Shown here: piece by piece, positions 8,160 through 18,697 of the stretch
How positions within the stretch are numbered: the stretch's first letter is position 1
How the letters are laid out: the number at the start of each line of letters is the position of its first letter
Assembly (NCBI GenBank): GCA_009379825.1
Contig: WHTA01000001.1
Span: 174,026 to 238,025 of the forward strand
Direction of reading: 5' to 3'
Origin: Streptosporangiales bacterium
GTDB taxonomy: Bacteria; Actinomycetota; Actinomycetes; Streptosporangiales; WHST01
Length of the DNA stretch: 64,000 nucleotides
The notes under the pieces: model-generated
Databases searched by the model: none
Seen by the model: only the letters and a program-made list of their open reading frames with translations
Told to the model about the DNA's origin: nothing
Translations under genes and position numbers: made by a program

Positions 8160-9677
8160 TCAGGCACCCTCGGTGAGCACGGCCACCAGCTCACCTGCGG
8201 TGGCGCACCGGTCGAGCAAATCGCCGACGTGGCCCTTGGTGCCGCGCAGCGGCTCCATCATGGGTACGCGCTGCAACGACTCGTGCTCGGGCACGTCGAA
8301 GATGACCGAGTCCCAGGACGCCGCCGCCACCTGGTCCGCGTACTTGGCCAGGCAGCGGCCGCGGAAGTACGCGCGGGTGTCGTGCGGTGGCTCCGCCACC
8401 GCGTCCGCGATCTCGTCGTCGGTGAACAGCCGGCTGGCCGCACCGCGGGCCGCCAGCCGGGCGTACAGGCCCTTCTCCGGGCGGATGTCCGTGTACTGCA
8501 GGTCCACCAGCTGCAGGCGCGGGTGGTCCCAGTCGAGGCCGTCGCGCGAGCGGTAGCCCTCGAGCAGCGACAGCTTCGTGACCCAGTCGAGCTCGTTGCG
8601 CAACAGCATCGGGTCGCGGGCGAGCTTGTCGAGCACGTCCTCCCACCGGTCGAGGACGTCGCTCGTGACGTCGTCGACGTCCGACCCGTAGCGGTCCTCG
8701 ACGTACTTGCGGGCCTGCTCGAGGTACTCCAGCTGCAGCTGCAGCCCCGTCATCCGCCGGCCGTCCTGCAGGGTCAGCTGGTGCCGCAGCGACGGGTCGT
8801 GCGACACCGTGTGCAGGGCGGCCACCGGCTGCAGCACGCTCAGGTCCGCGGACAGCCACTCGTCCTCGATCATCGCCAGCACCAGCGACGTGGTGCCCAG
8901 CTTCAGGTACGTGGCCAGCTCGCTCATGTTCGCGTCACCGATGATGACGTGCAGGCGCCGGTACTTCTCGGCGTCCGCGTGCGGCTCGTCCCTGGTGTTG
9001 ATGATCGGGCGCTTGAGCGTGGTCTCCAGACCGACCTCGACCTCGAAGAAGTCGGCGCGCTGGCTGAGCTGGAAGCCGGGCTTGCCGCCCTCCTGGCCCA
9101 GCCCCACCCGGCCGGCCCCGGCGAACACCTGCCGGCTGACGAAGAACGGGGTGAGGTGCCGGACGATGTCGGCGAACGGCGTGCCGCGCCGCATCAGGTA
9201 GTTCTCGTGGCAGCCGTACGAGGCGCCCTTGTTGTCGGTGTTGTTCTTGTACAGGACGATCGGTGGCGCGCCGGGCACCTGGGCCGCCCGCCGGAGCGCC
9301 TCCAGCATGACCTGTTCGCCGGCTTTGTCCCATAGCGCCGCGTCTCGCGGGTTCGTGCACTCAGGGGCCGAGTACTCCGGGTGCGCGTGGTCGACGTAGA
9401 GCCGCGCCCCGTTCGGCAGGATCACGTTCGCCAGGCCGAGGTCCTCGTCGGTCAGCTGGCTGGCGTCGGCGGTGTCCCTGGACACGTCGAAGCCGCGGGC
9501 GTCCCGCAGCGGGGTCTCCTCCTCGAAGTCCCACCTGGCCCGCTTCGCGCGGGCGGCGGCGGCCGTCGGATACGAGTTCACGATCTGCGAGGAGGTCAGC
9601 ATCGCGTTGGCGCCGGGTTGCCCGGGCACAGAGATGCCGTATTCCGTCTCGATGCCCATCACCCGGCGAACCGACAC
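8160..9677 (-). CDS. dop: Pup deamidase/depupylase Dop
   Basis: Dop converts the C-terminal Gln of Pup to Glu and also removes Pup from tagged proteins. It is a PafA paralogue: 505 residues starting [10 protein letters not shown], with the longer loop seen in Dop and the shared [19 protein letters not shown] region. The start is GTG 9677 with GGAGGAGG just upstream. The gene lies between arc and pup, with about 110 bases before pup. Length and loop distinguish it from PafA at 4655-6019. Confidence 0.97.
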   Translation of the reverse strand: MSVRRVMGIETEYGISVPGQPGANAMLTSSQIVNSYPTAAAARAKRARWDFEEETPLRDARGFDVSRDTADASQLTDEDLGLANVILPNGARLYVDHAHPEYSAPECTNPRDAALWDKAGEQVMLEALRRAAQVPGAPPIVLYKNNTDNKGASYGCHENYLMRRGTPFADIVRHLTPFFVSRQVFAGAGRVGLGQEGGKPGFQLSQRADFFEVEVGLETTLKRPIINTRDEPHADAEKYRRLHVIIGDANMSELATYLKLGTTSLVLAMIEDEWLSADLSVLQPVAALHTVSHDPSLRHQLTLQDGRRMTGLQLQLEYLEQARKYVEDRYGSDVDDVTSDVLDRWEDVLDKLARDPMLLRNELDWVTKLSLLEGYRSRDGLDWDHPRLQLVDLQYTDIRPEKGLYARLAARGAASRLFTDDEIADAVAEPPHDTRAYFRGRCLAKYADQVAAASWDSVIFDVPEHESLQRVPMMEPLRGTKGHVGDLLDRCATAGELVAVLTEGA

Positions 9678-9798
9678 GGTCGCCTCCTCCCGTTACCGCA
9701 CGGCTGCGGCCTGCGTGGTCCGGCAACAGCATGTCCAACCACGCCAAGTATGCCCACACTGGGAGCGGACCACACTGACCGCGTCACGTGCTGACGAC

Positions 9799-11562
9799 TC
9801 AGAGGTACTGGCCGGTGTTCGCGACGGTGTCGATCGACCGGCCTTCGGCCACGCCTTCCTTGCCCGAGACCAGCGTCCGGATGTAGACGATGCGCTCGCC
9901 CTTCTTGCCGGAGATCCGCGCCCAGTCGTCCGGGTTGGTCGTGTTGGGCAGGTCCTCGTTCTCCTTGAACTCGTCCACGATCGCCTGGAGCAGGTGCTGG
10001 ACGCGTAGTCCTTTCTGCTCATTCGAGATGTAGTCCTTGATGGCCATCTTCTTGCCGCGACCCACGATGTTCTCGATCATCGCGCCGGAGTTGAAGTCCT
10101 TGAAGAACAACGTCTCCTTGTCGCCGTTGGCGTAGGTGACCTCGAGGAAGCGGTTGTCCTCGGTCTCCGCGTACATCCGCTCGACCACGCGGTCGATCAT
10201 CGCCTGCACGCACGCGTTCGCGTCCTGACCGAATTCCTGCAGGTCATCGCCGTGGAGCGGCAGCTTGGAGGTGATGTACTTGGAGAAGATGTCGCGCGCG
10301 GACTCGGCGTCCGGGCGCTCGATCTTTATCTTGACGTCGAGACGACCGGGCCGCAGGATCGCCGGGTCGATCATGTCCTCGCGGTTCGAGGCGCCGATGA
10401 CCACGACGTTCTCCAGACCCTCGACGCCGTCGATCTCGCTGAGCAGCTGCGGCACGATGGTGTTCTCCACGTCGGAGCTCACACCGGAGCCCCGGGTGCG
10501 GAAGATCGAGTCCATCTCGTCGAAGAACACGATCACCGGCATGCCCTCGGTGGCCTTCTCGCGAGCCCGCTGGAAGACCAGCCTGATGTGCCGCTCGGTC
10601 TCGCCGACGTACTTGTTGAGCAGCTCAGGACCCTTGATGTTCAGGAAGTACGACTTCCCGTTGCCGCGCCCGGTGCGCCCGACCATCTGCTTCGCGAGGC
10701 TGTTCGCCACGGCCTTCGCGATCAGGGTCTTGCCGCAGCCGGGAGGCCCGTAGAGCAGCACGCCCTTGGGCGGGCGCAGCTCGTGCTCGACGAACAGGTC
10801 ACGGTGCAGGTACGGCAGCTCGACCGCGTCGCGGATCAGCTCGATCTGGTTGTCCAGGCCACCGATCGACTTGTAGTCGATGTCGGGGACCTCCTCCAGG
10901 ATGAGCTCCTCGACCTCCGACTTCGGGATGCGCTCGTAGACGAACCCCGACCTGGAGTCGAGCAGCAGCGCGTCACCGGCACGTATCCGCTGGTCGCGGA
11001 GGGTGTCGGCGAGCCGCACGATGCGCTCCTCGTCGGTGTGCCCGATCACGAGCGCACGTTCGCCGTCAGCGAGCAGCTCCTTGAGCATCACCACGTCGCC
11101 GACCTGCTCGTACGACATGCTCTCGACGACGTTCATCGCCTCGTTGAGCATGACCTCCTGGCCGGGACGCAGCTCGTCCGAGTCCACGTTCGGGCTCACC
11201 GTGACCCGCAGCTTGCGGCCGCCGGTGAAGACGTCGATGGTGCCGTCCTCGTAGTGCCCGAGGAACGCACCGAAGGTCGCTGGCGGCTGGGCCAGCCGGT
11301 CGATCTCCTCCTTGAGCGAGACGATCTGCTCGCGCGCCTCGCGCAACGTCGCCGCGAGTCGCTCGTTCTGCGCCTGCTCTTTCGCCAGGGAGCTCTCGGT
11401 CGCGGCGAGACGGTGCTCCAGGGCGCGTACTGTACGCGCGGATTCCGGGTTACGACTCCGCAACGCGGCGAGTTCGTCTTCGAGGTAGGAGACCTGAGCC
11501 GTCAGGTCCCTGATCTCCTGCTCTTGGCGCGCCGCGCGCGCTTCTGCGTCCTCAGTTGACAC
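9799..11562 (-). CDS. arc: Proteasome-associated AAA ATPase ARC/Mpa
   Basis: This hexameric ATPase recognises Pup, unfolds tagged proteins and feeds them into the 20S proteasome. The 587 residues have an N-terminal coiled coil (about 5-90) that binds Pup, an OB-type domain pair (about 95-230) and one AAA domain with Walker A GPPGCGKT at 272-279 and Walker B FFDEMDS at 346-352. The C-terminus ends in GQYL, the motif that docks into the alpha ring. The start is GTG 11562 with GAGGAGGTGA upstream. Confidence 0.97.
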   Translation of the reverse strand: MSTEDAEARAARQEQEIRDLTAQVSYLEDELAALRSRNPESARTVRALEHRLAATESSLAKEQAQNERLAATLREAREQIVSLKEEIDRLAQPPATFGAFLGHYEDGTIDVFTGGRKLRVTVSPNVDSDELRPGQEVMLNEAMNVVESMSYEQVGDVVMLKELLADGERALVIGHTDEERIVRLADTLRDQRIRAGDALLLDSRSGFVYERIPKSEVEELILEEVPDIDYKSIGGLDNQIELIRDAVELPYLHRDLFVEHELRPPKGVLLYGPPGCGKTLIAKAVANSLAKQMVGRTGRGNGKSYFLNIKGPELLNKYVGETERHIRLVFQRAREKATEGMPVIVFFDEMDSIFRTRGSGVSSDVENTIVPQLLSEIDGVEGLENVVVIGASNREDMIDPAILRPGRLDVKIKIERPDAESARDIFSKYITSKLPLHGDDLQEFGQDANACVQAMIDRVVERMYAETEDNRFLEVTYANGDKETLFFKDFNSGAMIENIVGRGKKMAIKDYISNEQKGLRVQHLLQAIVDEFKENEDLPNTTNPDDWARISGKKGERIVYIRTLVSGKEGVAEGRSIDTVANTGQYL

Positions 11563-11694
11563 GCGCGTTCACCTCCTCGGTCACAGCCACCACATCTGAC
11601 CCTACAGGCGTCAAGGCCGTCCCGCCGAGCTCATTGCTGCTCCGAATGCCGCGCGGCGCGAATGCCACGGGCGTCCGCATTTCTGCACACACGC

Positions 11695-12627
11695 TCAGCC
11701 GCCCCCTTCCACCGAGTCTGTCGGGGGCGTTCCTCGCCCCTGACGTGCGCCTTTTGCCGGGCGTCGTTTCCGCGGCGGTGCGGAGACCCCAGGCGCGAGC
11801 CTACGTGCTCCGACGAGGAAACCGGTGTGCCCGACCATCCTGTGGTCCGGACGCACGGCGAGCCCGTCGACGTGCCAGCCTCGCACCATCGTCTCGCTCG
11901 CCGCAGGCTCGTCGAACTGACCGGACTCCCGCAGCGCCTCGACCACCGTGGACAGCTGCGTGGTGGTCGCCACGTACGCGCACAGCACCCCGCCGGGGAC
12001 GAGCGCGGTCGCCGCCGCGGCCAGGCAGTCCCACGGCGCGAGCATGTCGAGCACGACGCGGTCCACGCTACCCGGCGCGTGCGTGGGTAGATGTTCGGTC
12101 AACTCGCCGACGGTCAGCTCCCACGCCGGCGGCGCGCCGCCGAGGTAGCGGTGCACGTTCTTGCGTGCGATGTCGGCGAAGTCCGCGCGCTGCTCGTACG
12201 AGTACAGCCGTCCGGCCTCGCCGACCGCGCGCAGCAGCCAGCACGACAGCGCGCCCGAGCCCGCACCGGCCTCGACCACGGTGGCGCCCGGGAACACGTC
12301 CGCGACGGCCAGCAGCTGCGCCGCGTCCTTCGGGTAGACGACGGCGGCGCCGCGGCTCATCCGCACCGTGTAGTCGGCGAGCAGCGGCCGGAACACCAGG
12401 TACTCCTCGCCGGCGGTGCTCTTCACCACCACGCCCTCGGGGCCGCCGAGCAGCTCGTCGTGCGAGATCGAGCCGCGGTGCGTGTGGAAGCTCCGGCCCG
12501 CCTCGAGCACGAGCATGTTGCGCCGGCCCTTGGTGTCGGTCAGCTGCACGACGTCACCGACGCGCAGCACACCGCGCCGGTGGTCGGCACCCGCGTAGCC
12601 ATCGTCTCGTCCCTCGCCGTCGGTCAC
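11695..12627 (-). CDS. trmI: tRNA (adenine-58-N1)-methyltransferase TrmI
   Basis: TrmI methylates N1 of A58 in the T-loop of tRNAs using S-adenosylmethionine. The 310 residues show an N-terminal beta-rich domain, the SAM motif VEAGAGSGALS near residue 110, and RVVLDMLAPWDC in the catalytic domain. The C-terminal tail is basic. The start is GTG 12627 with GGAGGG upstream. In actinobacteria this gene usually sits upstream of arc, as here. Confidence 0.95.
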   Translation of the reverse strand: MTDGEGRDDGYAGADHRRGVLRVGDVVQLTDTKGRRNMLVLEAGRSFHTHRGSISHDELLGGPEGVVVKSTAGEEYLVFRPLLADYTVRMSRGAAVVYPKDAAQLLAVADVFPGATVVEAGAGSGALSCWLLRAVGEAGRLYSYEQRADFADIARKNVHRYLGGAPPAWELTVGELTEHLPTHAPGSVDRVVLDMLAPWDCLAAAATALVPGGVLCAYVATTTQLSTVVEALRESGQFDEPAASETMVRGWHVDGLAVRPDHRMVGHTGFLVGARRLAPGVSAPPRKRRPAKGARQGRGTPPTDSVEGGG

Positions 12628-12689
12628 CGAGCTCCCTCCGCGGTTGGCTGGACCAGAGCTGGAGCGTAGCGGCCCGTACGGTGGTCATC

Positions 12690-13347
12690 ATGCAGCCGGT
12701 CCCGCTCGCTTCCGGTCGAGACGCCGACGTTCACGCACTCGATGCGCATCGCGTCTGCGCCGGTATCGCGACGGGGGTGACGCGACGGCGGAGGCGGCCT
12801 TGATGACGTATCTCGCCGGCCGTGGATTCCCCGTGCCCGAGGTGTACGGCGCCGACGGTCCCGACCTGATGCTGCAGCGGCTCACCGGGCCGACCCTCCT
12901 CGACGCTCTTCGGAACGGAGCGGTCAGCGTGTCCGGCGGCGCCGCTGTGCTCGTGGACCTGCACGACCGGCTGCATGCGGAGCCGGCCCGCGCGGCCACG
13001 GCCCCCGCGGCACGCATCGTGCACCTGGACATCCATCCCGCCAACGTGTTGCTCCACCACGACCAGGCGATGCTCATCGACTGGCGCAACGCAACCGAGG
13101 CCGTACCCAGCTCGATACCGCGGTCACCGGTCTGATCCTCGCGCTCGTCGCGCGCACTGCCGGCGACTCCGTCGCCAGCCTGGCCGAGGAGTTGCTCACC
13201 GAGTTTACCGCCGCGGTGGCCGAGTCACCGGAGCTCTCGCTGCCGGACGCGGCACTGCGGCGCGCAGATCCGGCCCTCACCCGCGCCGAGGTGGCGCTGC
13301 TCGCCGCCGCCGCAGCCGGCGTGCAGGCGCACTGCCGGCGGCGCTAG
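12690..13347 (+). pseudogene. Aminoglycoside/choline-kinase-like phosphotransferase, two frameshifts
   Basis: The reading starts at ATG 12690, must shift frame near 12755 to continue into RYRDGGDATAEAAL, and again near 13110 to reach TQLDTAVTGLILAL, ending at TAG 13345-13347. Both shifts fit the loss of one base. The middle part keeps the family motif HLDIHPANVLL followed by LIDW (the catalytic Asp loop and metal-binding Asp). Corrected length would be about 218 residues, near the usual size for small APH-family kinases. The substrate is unknown. Either a decayed gene or sequence errors. Confidence 0.75.
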
Positions 13348-14507
13348 CGGGTCGCGACGGCACGCTCGACGTCGGCGGTGGCGATGACACCGATGATGTC
13401 CTGCGAGCCCGGCTCGACGACCAGGTACTCGGAGGACGGCTCGCGCTGCATGGCGCGTACGAGGTCCTCGCCGGCCAGGTCGGCGGTGAGGATCATCGCG
13501 TCGTCGATCGACTTGGTCACCGCGGACACGCTCATCCACGGCCACCGCTGCTCCGGCGTGGCGACGACGGCCTGCTCGTTCACGATGCCGGTCGGCTTGC
13601 CGCGGGAGTCGGTGACGACGAGCGCACGCAGCCCGGCCTCCCGCGCCCGCCGGATCGCCTCACCGAGCGGCAGGTCACCGGGCACGCTCAGCGCCGGCCG
13701 TACCAGGGTGCGCGCCTGCGCACGGGGCAGCCGCGACCGCACCTGCTGCACCTTCAGCACCTGCGACGCGCCCGTCCAGAGGAACATGGCGATCAGGCCG
13801 CCCCAGACCAGGTCGATCAGGCTGGGCTCGCCGTTGCCGAACACCGCACTGCGGCTGAGCGCGGCGAGCAGCACCAGGCAGGCGAGCACCCGGCCGGCCC
13901 AGCCGGCGGCGACCGTGCCGGCGCTGCGCCTGCCGGCCACCTTCCACACGGCGGAGCGCAGGATCGCCCCGCCGTCGAGCGGCAGCCCGGGCAGCAGGTT
14001 GAACGCGGCGAGCACCAGGTTCACGAACGCCAGCTGGCTGGCCAGCAGGTGTGCCACCCCGCCCGCTGGCAGGCCGACGTAGCCGGCGAACGCGAGCAGG
14101 CCGAGCGCGATGGACGCCGCCGGCCCGGCGGCGGCGACCAGGAACTCCTTTCGCGGCGTGTCCGGCTCGTCGAGCGTGGACACCCCGCCGAGCAGCCACA
14201 GTGTGATCTGCTTGACCTCGAGCCCGAGCCGCTGCGCGACGATCGAGTGGCTCACCTCGTGGACGAAGACGGACAGCAGCAGGAACGCGGCGTAGAGGAA
14301 CGACACGCCCCACTTCAGCTGGCCGATGCCGGGTAGCTGCGACTCCACGTACGGGCCGAAGGTGTACGTGATCAGCGCCGCGACCAGCAGCCAGCTGGGC
14401 GAGATGTAGACCGGGATGCCGAACGGCCTGCCGATCAGGAAGCCGCCGGCGAGCCGGCGCGCGGCGGGATCGTTGTCGGCGTCGTCGTCCCGGCCTTGCG
14501 GTGTCAT
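13344..14507 (-). CDS. Site-2 protease, M50 family, with CBS domains
   Basis: This is an intramembrane zinc metalloprotease of the SpoIVFB/Rv2625c type. The 387 residues contain several hydrophobic helices, the zinc motif HEVSHS near residue 80, LPLDGGAILR as the second metal-binding segment near residue 160, and a C-terminal pair of CBS domains (about 250-380) that may sense adenine nucleotides. The stop TAG overlaps the stop of the convergent kinase pseudogene in a shared CTAG. It is divergent from the RecB-family nuclease at 14594. The substrate cannot be inferred. Confidence 0.92.
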   Translation of the reverse strand: MTPQGRDDDADNDPAARRLAGGFLIGRPFGIPVYISPSWLLVAALITYTFGPYVESQLPGIGQLKWGVSFLYAAFLLLSVFVHEVSHSIVAQRLGLEVKQITLWLLGGVSTLDEPDTPRKEFLVAAAGPAASIALGLLAFAGYVGLPAGGVAHLLASQLAFVNLVLAAFNLLPGLPLDGGAILRSAVWKVAGRRSAGTVAAGWAGRVLACLVLLAALSRSAVFGNGEPSLIDLVWGGLIAMFLWTGASQVLKVQQVRSRLPRAQARTLVRPALSVPGDLPLGEAIRRAREAGLRALVVTDSRGKPTGIVNEQAVVATPEQRWPWMSVSAVTKSIDDAMILTADLAGEDLVRAMQREPSSEYLVVEPGSQDIIGVIATADVERAVATR

Positions 14508-14564
14508 CGTCCAAGGCTACTCAGTCGGGCCGTCCTCGACACGCCGCCCGCGGCGATGGTTCGC

Positions 14565-14586
14565 TGTCGGTGCGACGGCCTAGGCT
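14565..14586 (+). promoter_or_regulatory. Putative PafBC-dependent (RecA-NDp type) promoter
   Basis: TGTCGGTG at 14565-14572, then eight bases, then TAGGCT at 14581-14586. This fits the RecA-NDp consensus (TTGTCRGTG, 8 nt, TARNNT) recalled for LexA-independent damage genes of actinobacteria, missing only the first T. It ends seven bases before GTG 14594, which suggests a leaderless transcript. The gene served encodes a nuclease, and pafB and pafC are in the same window. No other spot I checked shows both boxes at this spacing. Confidence 0.65.
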
Positions 14587-14593
14587 CGGGGAC

Positions 14594-15538
14594 GTGGTGA
14601 CGAGTGTGCATGTGGAGCCAGGGACCGAGGCAGCCGCGGCCGATCCTGCCGTGGACCCGGCGGACGCCCCGGCTCCGGACGGGCCTGCGCTCTCCCCCAG
14701 CCGCGCCGGCGACTTCATGACCTGCCCGCTGCTGTTCCGCTTCCGGGTCATCGACAAGCTGCCTGAGCGCCCCACGCCCGCGGCCGCGCGGGGCACCGTC
14801 GTGCACGCCGTGCTCGAGCGGCTGTACGACCTGCCTGCGGACGAGCGCACCCTCGCCCGCGCGGCGGAGCTCGTCACCCCGGTGTGGGAGGAGCTGGTCG
14901 CCGCCGAGCCGACGCTGGCCGAGCTGTTCACCGGCGACGAGGCGCCCGAGGTCGGGGCCTGGCTGGACGGTGCGCAGCAGCTGCTCAGCACGTACTTCGA
15001 CCTGGAAGATCCGCAACGGCTCGAACCCGCAGAACGCGAGCTCTACGTGGAGAGCACGCTCGACTCCGGGTTGCGGCTGCGCGGCTACGTCGACCGGCTG
15101 GACGTCTCGGACAGCGGTGACGTCCGCATCGTCGACTACAAGACCGGCACGGCGCCGTCGGAGCTGTTCGAGGCGAAGGCCATGTTCCAGATGCGCTTCT
15201 ACGCGCTGGTGCTGTGGCGCCAGCTCGGCCGGATGCCGCGGCTGCTGCAGCTGATGTACCTGGGCAACGGCGAGGTGCTGCGGTACCAGCCGGACGAGCA
15301 CGACCTGCGCGCCACGCAGCGCAAGGTCGAGGCCCTCTGGCAGGCGATCGAGCGGGCCAAGCAGAACCAGGACTGGCGGCCCCGCCCCAGCCGGCTGTGC
15401 GACTGGTGCGACCACAAGGCACTGTGCCCGGAGTTCGGTGGCACGCCGCCGCCGCTGCCGAGCAGCGCGGACCTGCGCAGCGCCGCCGACCCCCGTGCCG
15501 AGGCCCCGTCGGCGAGCCAACCCGCCACCGACCTCTAG
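14594..15538 (+). CDS. RecB-family (PD-(D/E)XK) nuclease
   Basis: The product (about 314 residues) belongs to the RecB exonuclease family, like M. tuberculosis Rv2119. It has the PD-(D/E)XK core with RGTVVHAVLE near the N-terminal end, GYVDRLD and VRIVDYKTG in the middle, and a cysteine set (TCPLLFRF plus CDWCDHKALC) resembling the 4Fe-4S clasp of AddB-type nucleases. GTG 14594 (or 14597) is chosen because it lies seven bases after a TAGGCT -10 box; an upstream ATG at 14501 would overlap the divergent protease gene. Probable role in DNA repair, induced by damage. Confidence 0.88.
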   Translation: MVTSVHVEPGTEAAAADPAVDPADAPAPDGPALSPSRAGDFMTCPLLFRFRVIDKLPERPTPAAARGTVVHAVLERLYDLPADERTLARAAELVTPVWEELVAAEPTLAELFTGDEAPEVGAWLDGAQQLLSTYFDLEDPQRLEPAERELYVESTLDSGLRLRGYVDRLDVSDSGDVRIVDYKTGTAPSELFEAKAMFQMRFYALVLWRQLGRMPRLLQLMYLGNGEVLRYQPDEHDLRATQRKVEALWQAIERAKQNQDWRPRPSRLCDWCDHKALCPEFGGTPPPLPSSADLRSAADPRAEAPSASQPATDL

Positions 15539-16706
15539 CCGGCCCGCGAACGGGGTGTGACTCCTCGCCCACAGACGCGACAGTGGGAGGACCGTCGGAC
15601 GTAGTAGGCGTAGGTGGCGATGCCGAGAGCGAGACCCCACAGCGGCCAGAGGAGTCCGGGAGCGGTGATTCCCCACTGGTGCGTGTCGAACCCCTCGACG
15701 AGGAGTTTTCGGATCTCGGTGCCACCCGCCGCCGTATGAACACCGTCACGATCGATCCGGGGATGACCGCCAGCAGTGGCGGCACCGGTTTGCCCGCCGC
15801 GAACCAGACCCAGCGGGGGAAGACTTCGCCCCATCGGCTCACCAGCCCCAGGGTGAGGACCGTGCCGGCGGTGGCGAGCGCCGCCATGACGAGCCCGCCG
15901 ACGATCACGCCGGAGCCGGCCATCTCGTCGTAGAACGCCTGCGGGACGCCGATCGGGCTGCCAACCGCCATGGCGACCCGCGACACGGCGTAGCTGCCGG
16001 GGACGGCAACTGCCACCCCGACCGCCAACCGACCCCAACGCAGTGCCTTGTCCCGGTCTGGGACGGAGCTATCGTCGCGGCCACAGTTCGCGCACCGGTA
16101 CCCCGTGCGCCGCTGGTACGCCAGGGCCGTCAGCGCCCACAACAGGCCACCCGTGACGACGACGAGTAGGTTCACCCGGGTCCAGGGCAAGAAGTCGGCG
16201 ACACTACCGCCGCCTGGTACCCCGATGACGGCGAACACCGGAGTGACGAAGACCCGGGTGACCAGCATCAGCAAGCGGTAGTCCGTGATCACCACGGTGA
16301 GCACGAGAGCCGTAGCCCAGCCGAAGGCCAGGACCACGACGCGCGTCACGCCGCGCCCGACTGCCTTGGCCATGGCGAACGCGACGCCCGCACCGAACAA
16401 GCCGAGGCAGGCGATGACCGGAGCGGTGGTCTCGGCCGTGGCGGCGGCGAGGATCGAGGACTGGCCCGCTTCCGGGTCATTCCTCTCCCCGAAGGGGAAC
16501 CCGGCGCCCCCGAGCGCCCAGTAGAGCCCGAGCAGACCGTAGGTCAGCGACCAGGCCGCGGCGGCATACCCCGACCAGAAGGGCCAGCGCAACCACCGGC
16601 CCGGGTCGCCGTCGCCCGCTGTGCTGTTGGCAGTCTCGGTGACACGCTCATGATCTGCCGCCGCACGGGCGGCAGGCCTCTCGTGCGCGAGGGAGCCCGC
16701 TCCCAC
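15535..16706 (-). pseudogene. Multi-pass membrane protein with CxxC motifs, frameshifted
   Basis: The first part (from 16706) encodes about 320 residues with at least six hydrophobic segments and a CANCGRD motif between them. The frame is lost near 15736; in the next frame the protein continues with TEIRKLLVEGFDTHQWGI, another hydrophobic stretch and a second cysteine pair (CRVCGRG), ending at TAG 15535-15537. One missing base explains the break. I do not recognise the family. The stop overlaps that of the convergent nuclease in a shared CTAG. It begins 20 bases after the 5'-nucleotidase gene and was probably in its operon. Confidence 0.65.
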
Positions 16707-16726
16707 CAGCGGGGGAATCGCCAGGG

Positions 16727-18572
16727 TCAGCCGACCGCGGTGATGCGGCCCTCGCCGCCTTCGGGGTAGGCGGCGGCGGTCACGGTGCCGGAGAGGCCGG
16801 TCGTGAGGTACTCCTCGAAGGCCTGCTGGTAGGTCTTGCCGACCGGCGTGAAGTCGAGGTCGCCGAGCGGGTACGCGTCGCCGCCGCGGGCGGAGAAGTC
16901 GTTGGTCGCGACGGGGATCGGCGCGCCGTCCACCACCTGGCCGCCGTCCACGACGACGGTGCCGTTGGCCAGCTCGACGCGCTGCACCCGTTCGCCCGGG
17001 GTGGTGATCTCGCCGGTCGACTCGTCCACCACCTGCGCCTGCTGCGCCGGGTCGTAGGTGAACTTCGCACCGGAGATCTGGATGAACGCGCCCGACGCGT
17101 CCGGCGACGCGGCGACGCCGCGCTCGAGCAGCTGCCTGAACGTGTCGCGCGGCACCTCGGGGATCACCGCGACGAAGTTCGGGAACGGCGCCACTTCGTA
17201 CGTGTTCAACGCGGTGACCGGACCGGCCGGGAACGTCGAGTCGTTGCGGATGCCGCCGCCGTTCTGGATGCCCACCGCAGGCGACGGCACGCCGTACTCC
17301 TCGGCCTGCTGCTCCCCCATCCAGCGCAGCGCGTCGGCGAGCAGGTTGCCCAGGTTGGTCTCCCGGGTCCGTACGTTGTTGCGCACGCCGTCGAGCGCGA
17401 CCTCGCTGTCGGCGACCTGGGTCTCGGCGAGGTCGGCGAGGTACTCCTGCACCGGCTTCTCCACCTGGTCGACGGTCGCCGGGTCCCGCTCGACGGCGTC
17501 GTCGCCGACGCCGGAGACACGCACCGGCTTGCTCGCCTGGTCGGCCGCACCGGTGAGGTTGCCGCGCTTGTCGAAGCCGAGTACGAGGTTCCCGACGTAC
17601 TTGTAGTCACCGGTCACGGTCGCCACCGGCACCCTGGTGCCGGTGGCGTCGTCCGCCCACAGCGGGTACCCGCGCTCCGCCTGGTCGCCGGGGACCAACG
17701 GGTCGCCGGCGTCGGCGAGGATCTCGCCGCCGCCACCGCCGAGCACGGCGTCGACGTTGCGCAGCTCGGGCACCAGGGCGAGCTCGTTGTCGATGTCCTG
17801 CAGGTGGCTGACCAGGATGACCTTGTCGATGCCGGCCTCGGTGAACTGCTCCGCCCTGCGGTTGACGATCTCCGCCAGCTCGGTGCGTACCTCGACGTTG
17901 CGCGGGCTGCTGATGGTCGGCAACTCGGGTGTGGTGAGGCCGATCAGGCCGACGCGCTCGCGGCCGGTGGAGACGATCCTGCTGTCGGTGATGTCGCCGG
18001 AGTCGGCGAGCTCCTGCAGCCGCGGCTCCCCGCTGACGTCCAGGTTCGCCGACATGAACGGCAGCGAGCCGTCGAAGCCGGCGATGAAGTCGGCGAGGGT
18101 GTCAGGGCCGAAGTCGAACTCGTGGTTGCCGATCGCGGAGACATCGAGCCGCATGTTGCGTACGGCGAGCGCGTCGTAGAACGGCACGCCGTGGTCCAGG
18201 CTGGCCGCGAACTCGGGGCCGGCGAGGAAGTTGTCGCCCGCGCTGACGCTGAGTACGCCACGCTTCTTCGCCCCACCCGGGGTCGTGCCGCTGCTGTTCG
18301 CCGGCTGCTCACCGGCCTGCTGTCGCAGCTGCTCGAACAGTGTGACGTTGCGGGCGGCACCGCCGTACGGCTGCACCTCACCCGGCTCGGTCTCCTCGCC
18401 GGCGCCACCGACGCCGAGCAGCTGTGACTCGAAGTCGTTGCTATGCAGCAAAGTGAGCGTGAACTTGGTCTTGCCGGCGTCGGCCGCGTATGTCAGGCCG
18501 GGTGCCAGGCTGGTGCCGAGGGGCCAGGGCCACGACAGCTGCCGCGGTCGCCCACCTCCTGATGTGCAGCAT
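16727..18572 (-). pseudogene. Secreted 5'-nucleotidase/2',3'-cyclic phosphodiesterase, frameshift in signal peptide
   Basis: The mature part has a metallophosphatase domain (HSNDFES, GDNF, GNHEFD) and a 5'-nucleotidase C-terminal domain (ETNLGNLLADA, GIQNGGGIR), so it would release phosphate from extracellular nucleotides. The true start appears to be ATG 18572 (MLHIRRWATAAAVVALA), preceded by AGAAGGAG. This signal peptide is out of frame with the mature protein; removing one G from the GGGG run at 18520-18523 joins them and gives a normal signal peptide ending TYAA. An alternative start at 18670 lacks an export signal. The defect may be an error or a slippery-tract mutation. Confidence 0.8.
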
Positions 18573-18697
18573 GCCCCGTCTCCTTCTGCTCCGCCGAGCG
18601 CCCCGAGCAGGTCGCACAGTAGCCCCCGGCCGACCATCCCACCAGCTGGTGCGACCCTCGGTGACCGCACCGGCCCGATGGTGCGCGGCGGGGTGGG

